Shown: one piece after another, positions 43,296 to 44,889 of the stretch
Numbering within the stretch: position 1 is the stretch's first letter
Layout of the letters: every line of letters starts with the position of its first letter
From: Gryganskiella cystojenkinii
Taxonomy: Eukaryota > Mortierellomycota > Mortierellomycetes > Mortierellales > Mortierellaceae
Direction: 5' to 3'
Length of the DNA: 44,889 bases
NCBI GenBank assembly: GCA_015852425.1
Contig: JAAAIG010000204.1
Location: 1 to 44,889, forward strand
Notes under the pieces: model-generated
The model's database searches: none
Told to the model about the DNA's origin: nothing
The model's input: only the letters and a program-made list of their open reading frames with translations
Position numbers and translations under genes: made by a program

Positions 43296-44702
43296 CTATG
43301 AAATGGTTCTGGAGGCGGCCTTGCGTAACCTGTTCATCACTGCCAGTCCTTCGTCTTCCTCTCTAATACCCTCAACAAAGATACAGTCGACCTTTTGGTC
43401 ATCCAGATAACGAAGACCACGGAACAACTCTCTAGCGACATCATCGGGCTTGGATCCTTGTCCCAACGGAAACTCAATAACATTCTCCGCAACAGGTAGT
43501 GAAGAAGATGACAAAGAAACTCCGTTGCGCTGGGCTCCATTGCCGTTGCTATTGATCGGGTGACTCGAGTTAAAGGATGTTCTCAGAATACCAAAACGAG
43601 TCTTTCCCTCTGCCTTGAGTCTTTCAATCTCCTTCAAGATGACACTATATTGCGCAGTAGGTGCTTCCGAGGAGGACCCGTTTGATCCAGTTGTAGTAGC
43701 ATATTCGACCAAGACGACCTCCGCCTCGGGAGAATAGTGACGGTACTTCATTCCGGGTGTCGTAGGTGCCTGTTCCATTGCGGCATCTGTGAAATGTTTC
43801 TTGTAAACCTGAACATTCTCCATGCCCTTGACTTTACGAATCTGTTCATAGGTCACTCCGCCAGGTCTCAAGATCGCAGGCGGGACCCGAAGACCGTCCA
43901 CGACCGTAGACTCGATTCCAAAACTGCACTGCCCGCCATCGATGACCATGGGAATCTTGCCTGCAAGATCGTCCATGACATGAGAGGCCAAGGTTGGAGA
44001 GGGTTTTCCTGACGAGTTGGCCGAAGGCGCTGCCAGGGGGAGATCACAGGCTGTGATCAAGGCTCTCGTGATAGGGTGCGAGGGGAACCGGACAGCAACC
44101 GTGGGTTGAGCACAGGTGATCTCGTTGGGGATCAGACTGGATCGAGGAAAGAGTAGGGTCAGTGCTCCTGGCCAGTAGGCTTTGATCAGATCTGTATAGA
44201 CGTCGGGGATGGTGTTGTCCTTGAGCATGGATCGAAGCATCTTGAGCGAGGAGACATGGACGATCAATGGGTTATCCTGGGGGCGGTTCTTGGCCTTGAA
44301 GATTCGTTGGGCAGCAACAGAGTCAAGGGCATTCGAAGCTAGTCCGTAAACGGTCTCTGTAGGCATGCCAACGACCTGACCAGAGCGCAAGAGATGTGCA
44401 GCCTGCTCGAGGACTTTACGGGTATGAGGGTCAGCGATGACGGGGACGGGGTCCTCAAGATCAGAGGAGGAGGTATAAGAGATGGAGGCTGGATCGATAG
44501 TCTCTAGGAGGGTGGTGAATGCGGGTTGTGCTGCGGGTTGTTGTTGTTGTGAGGGTGGTAGTGTAGTTGTTGCAGAGGGGGGTGCTGCGCCCGAAACAGT
44601 GGCTGCAGAGAGTCTAGTCATTGTGCGAGCTCTTGTGGGATTGAATTGGAAGAGAGAAGGAAGGGACAGAAATGACAGCCGAAGGATCTTTTGGCTGAAC
44701 AT
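43296..44702 (-). CDS. SUA5: Threonylcarbamoyl-AMP synthase, Sua5/YrdC family
   Basis: This intronless frame encodes 468 residues. The YrdC domain (about 85-280) shows GMPTETVYGLASNA, the substrate-loop motif FKAKNRPQDNPLIVH, AYWPGALTLLF, PSANSSGKPSPT and GGVTYEQIRKV. The linker PGMKYRHYSPEAEVVLV and the Rossmann-like Sua5 domain (to residue 468) mark the long Sua5 type rather than the short YrdC type. The enzyme makes threonylcarbamoyl-AMP from L-threonine, bicarbonate and ATP, the first step of t6A37 modification in ANN-decoding tRNAs. The first ATG (44702) begins MFSQKILRLSFLSLPSLFQF, a basic amphipathic presequence typical of mitochondrial import. A second in-frame ATG 27 codons later (44621, MTRLSAATV) would give the cytosolic form. 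Both forms are needed because mitochondria also carry t6A. An Asn/Ser-rich insert lies inside the Sua5 domain. Confidence 0.96.
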   Translation of the reverse strand: MFSQKILRLSFLSLPSLFQFNPTRARTMTRLSAATVSGAAPPSATTTLPPSQQQQPAAQPAFTTLLETIDPASISYTSSSDLEDPVPVIADPHTRKVLEQAAHLLRSGQVVGMPTETVYGLASNALDSVAAQRIFKAKNRPQDNPLIVHVSSLKMLRSMLKDNTIPDVYTDLIKAYWPGALTLLFPRSSLIPNEITCAQPTVAVRFPSHPITRALITACDLPLAAPSANSSGKPSPTLASHVMDDLAGKIPMVIDGGQCSFGIESTVVDGLRVPPAILRPGGVTYEQIRKVKGMENVQVYKKHFTDAAMEQAPTTPGMKYRHYSPEAEVVLVEYATTTGSNGSSSEAPTAQYSVILKEIERLKAEGKTRFGILRTSFNSSHPINSNGNGAQRNGVSLSSSSLPVAENVIEFPLGQGSKPDDVARELFRGLRYLDDQKVDCIFVEGIREEDEGLAVMNRLRKAASRTIS

Positions 44703-44889
44703 GCACCTGCGGTGGAGATGGGAGTGAGGAGAAGGAGGCGGGGAGCGAGAAAGAGAGAGCTTGAATGAAATGGGAATGAAACCAATAAAAAAAAAGGCAA
44801 TGATCTGATCAGAAAGGGATTGAAAGTTTGCACTCGCAGTTGGAGGCGTTGCTGTCGAGTCAGTGCAGCCAAAAAAAAAAAAAAAAAAA
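44703..44889. other. Upstream region of SUA5 and terminal poly-A
   Basis: This is 187 bp of purine-rich sequence upstream of the SUA5 start, probably its promoter and leader. The window ends in a run of 19 A (44871-44889), which may mark a homopolymer at which the assembly stopped. Confidence 0.5.

Noticed and set aside
1..44889. CRISPR arrays, insertion sequences, LTR elements, rRNA genes
   Set aside because: No spaced palindromic repeats, transposase or reverse transcriptase motifs, long terminal repeats or rRNA-like sequence were seen.

Overview
This window is nuclear DNA of a filamentous fungus. Nearly every gene is cut by short GT-AG introns of about 60-330 bp, intergenic spacers are CT- or A-rich, proteins carry Gln, His and Ser tracts, and there are no bacterial-style operons. 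The large F-box protein, Gln-rich regulators, many very short exons and a four-histidine carotenoid oxygenase would fit an early-diverging fungus such as a Mortierellomycota or Mucoromycota species. That placement is inference, because no rRNA or other strong marker is present. The protein models below were built by hand from splice signals. Every internal junction was checked for reading phase, and family motifs were rebuilt across several of them.

Left part (1-8 kb). The 3' end of an ABC transporter (+) is followed by a small Cys/His-rich orphan (-), a five-exon carotenoid cleavage oxygenase (-) and an F-box protein (-). Centre (8-23 kb). A 2,054-residue ankyrin/coiled-coil protein (+) converges on a nine-exon FAD monooxygenase (-) that contains an 11-nt exon. 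A mitochondrial-type DEAD-box helicase (-) and a U1A/U2B''-like spliceosomal RRM protein (+) are transcribed divergently from a 379-bp spacer.

Right part (23-45 kb). All genes lie on the minus strand: a small secreted or membrane protein, a Gln-rich protein with a duplicated motif, a giant seven-exon gene, a six-exon STE20-like kinase relative and a Sua5/YrdC enzyme. The giant gene predicts 2,751 residues: about 2,480 residues of Gln/His/Pro-rich disordered sequence with AT-hook-like patches, then a C-terminal TFIIB-type double cyclin fold with no zinc ribbon seen. The kinase relative has lost the DFG aspartate and the catalytic-loop asparagine, so it is probably a pseudokinase.

The strongest candidates for something undescribed are the giant TFIIB-core protein and the degenerate STE20-like kinase next to it. 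The genes are mostly unrelated housekeeping and regulatory functions. I see no transposon, CRISPR array, rRNA or convincing tRNA.
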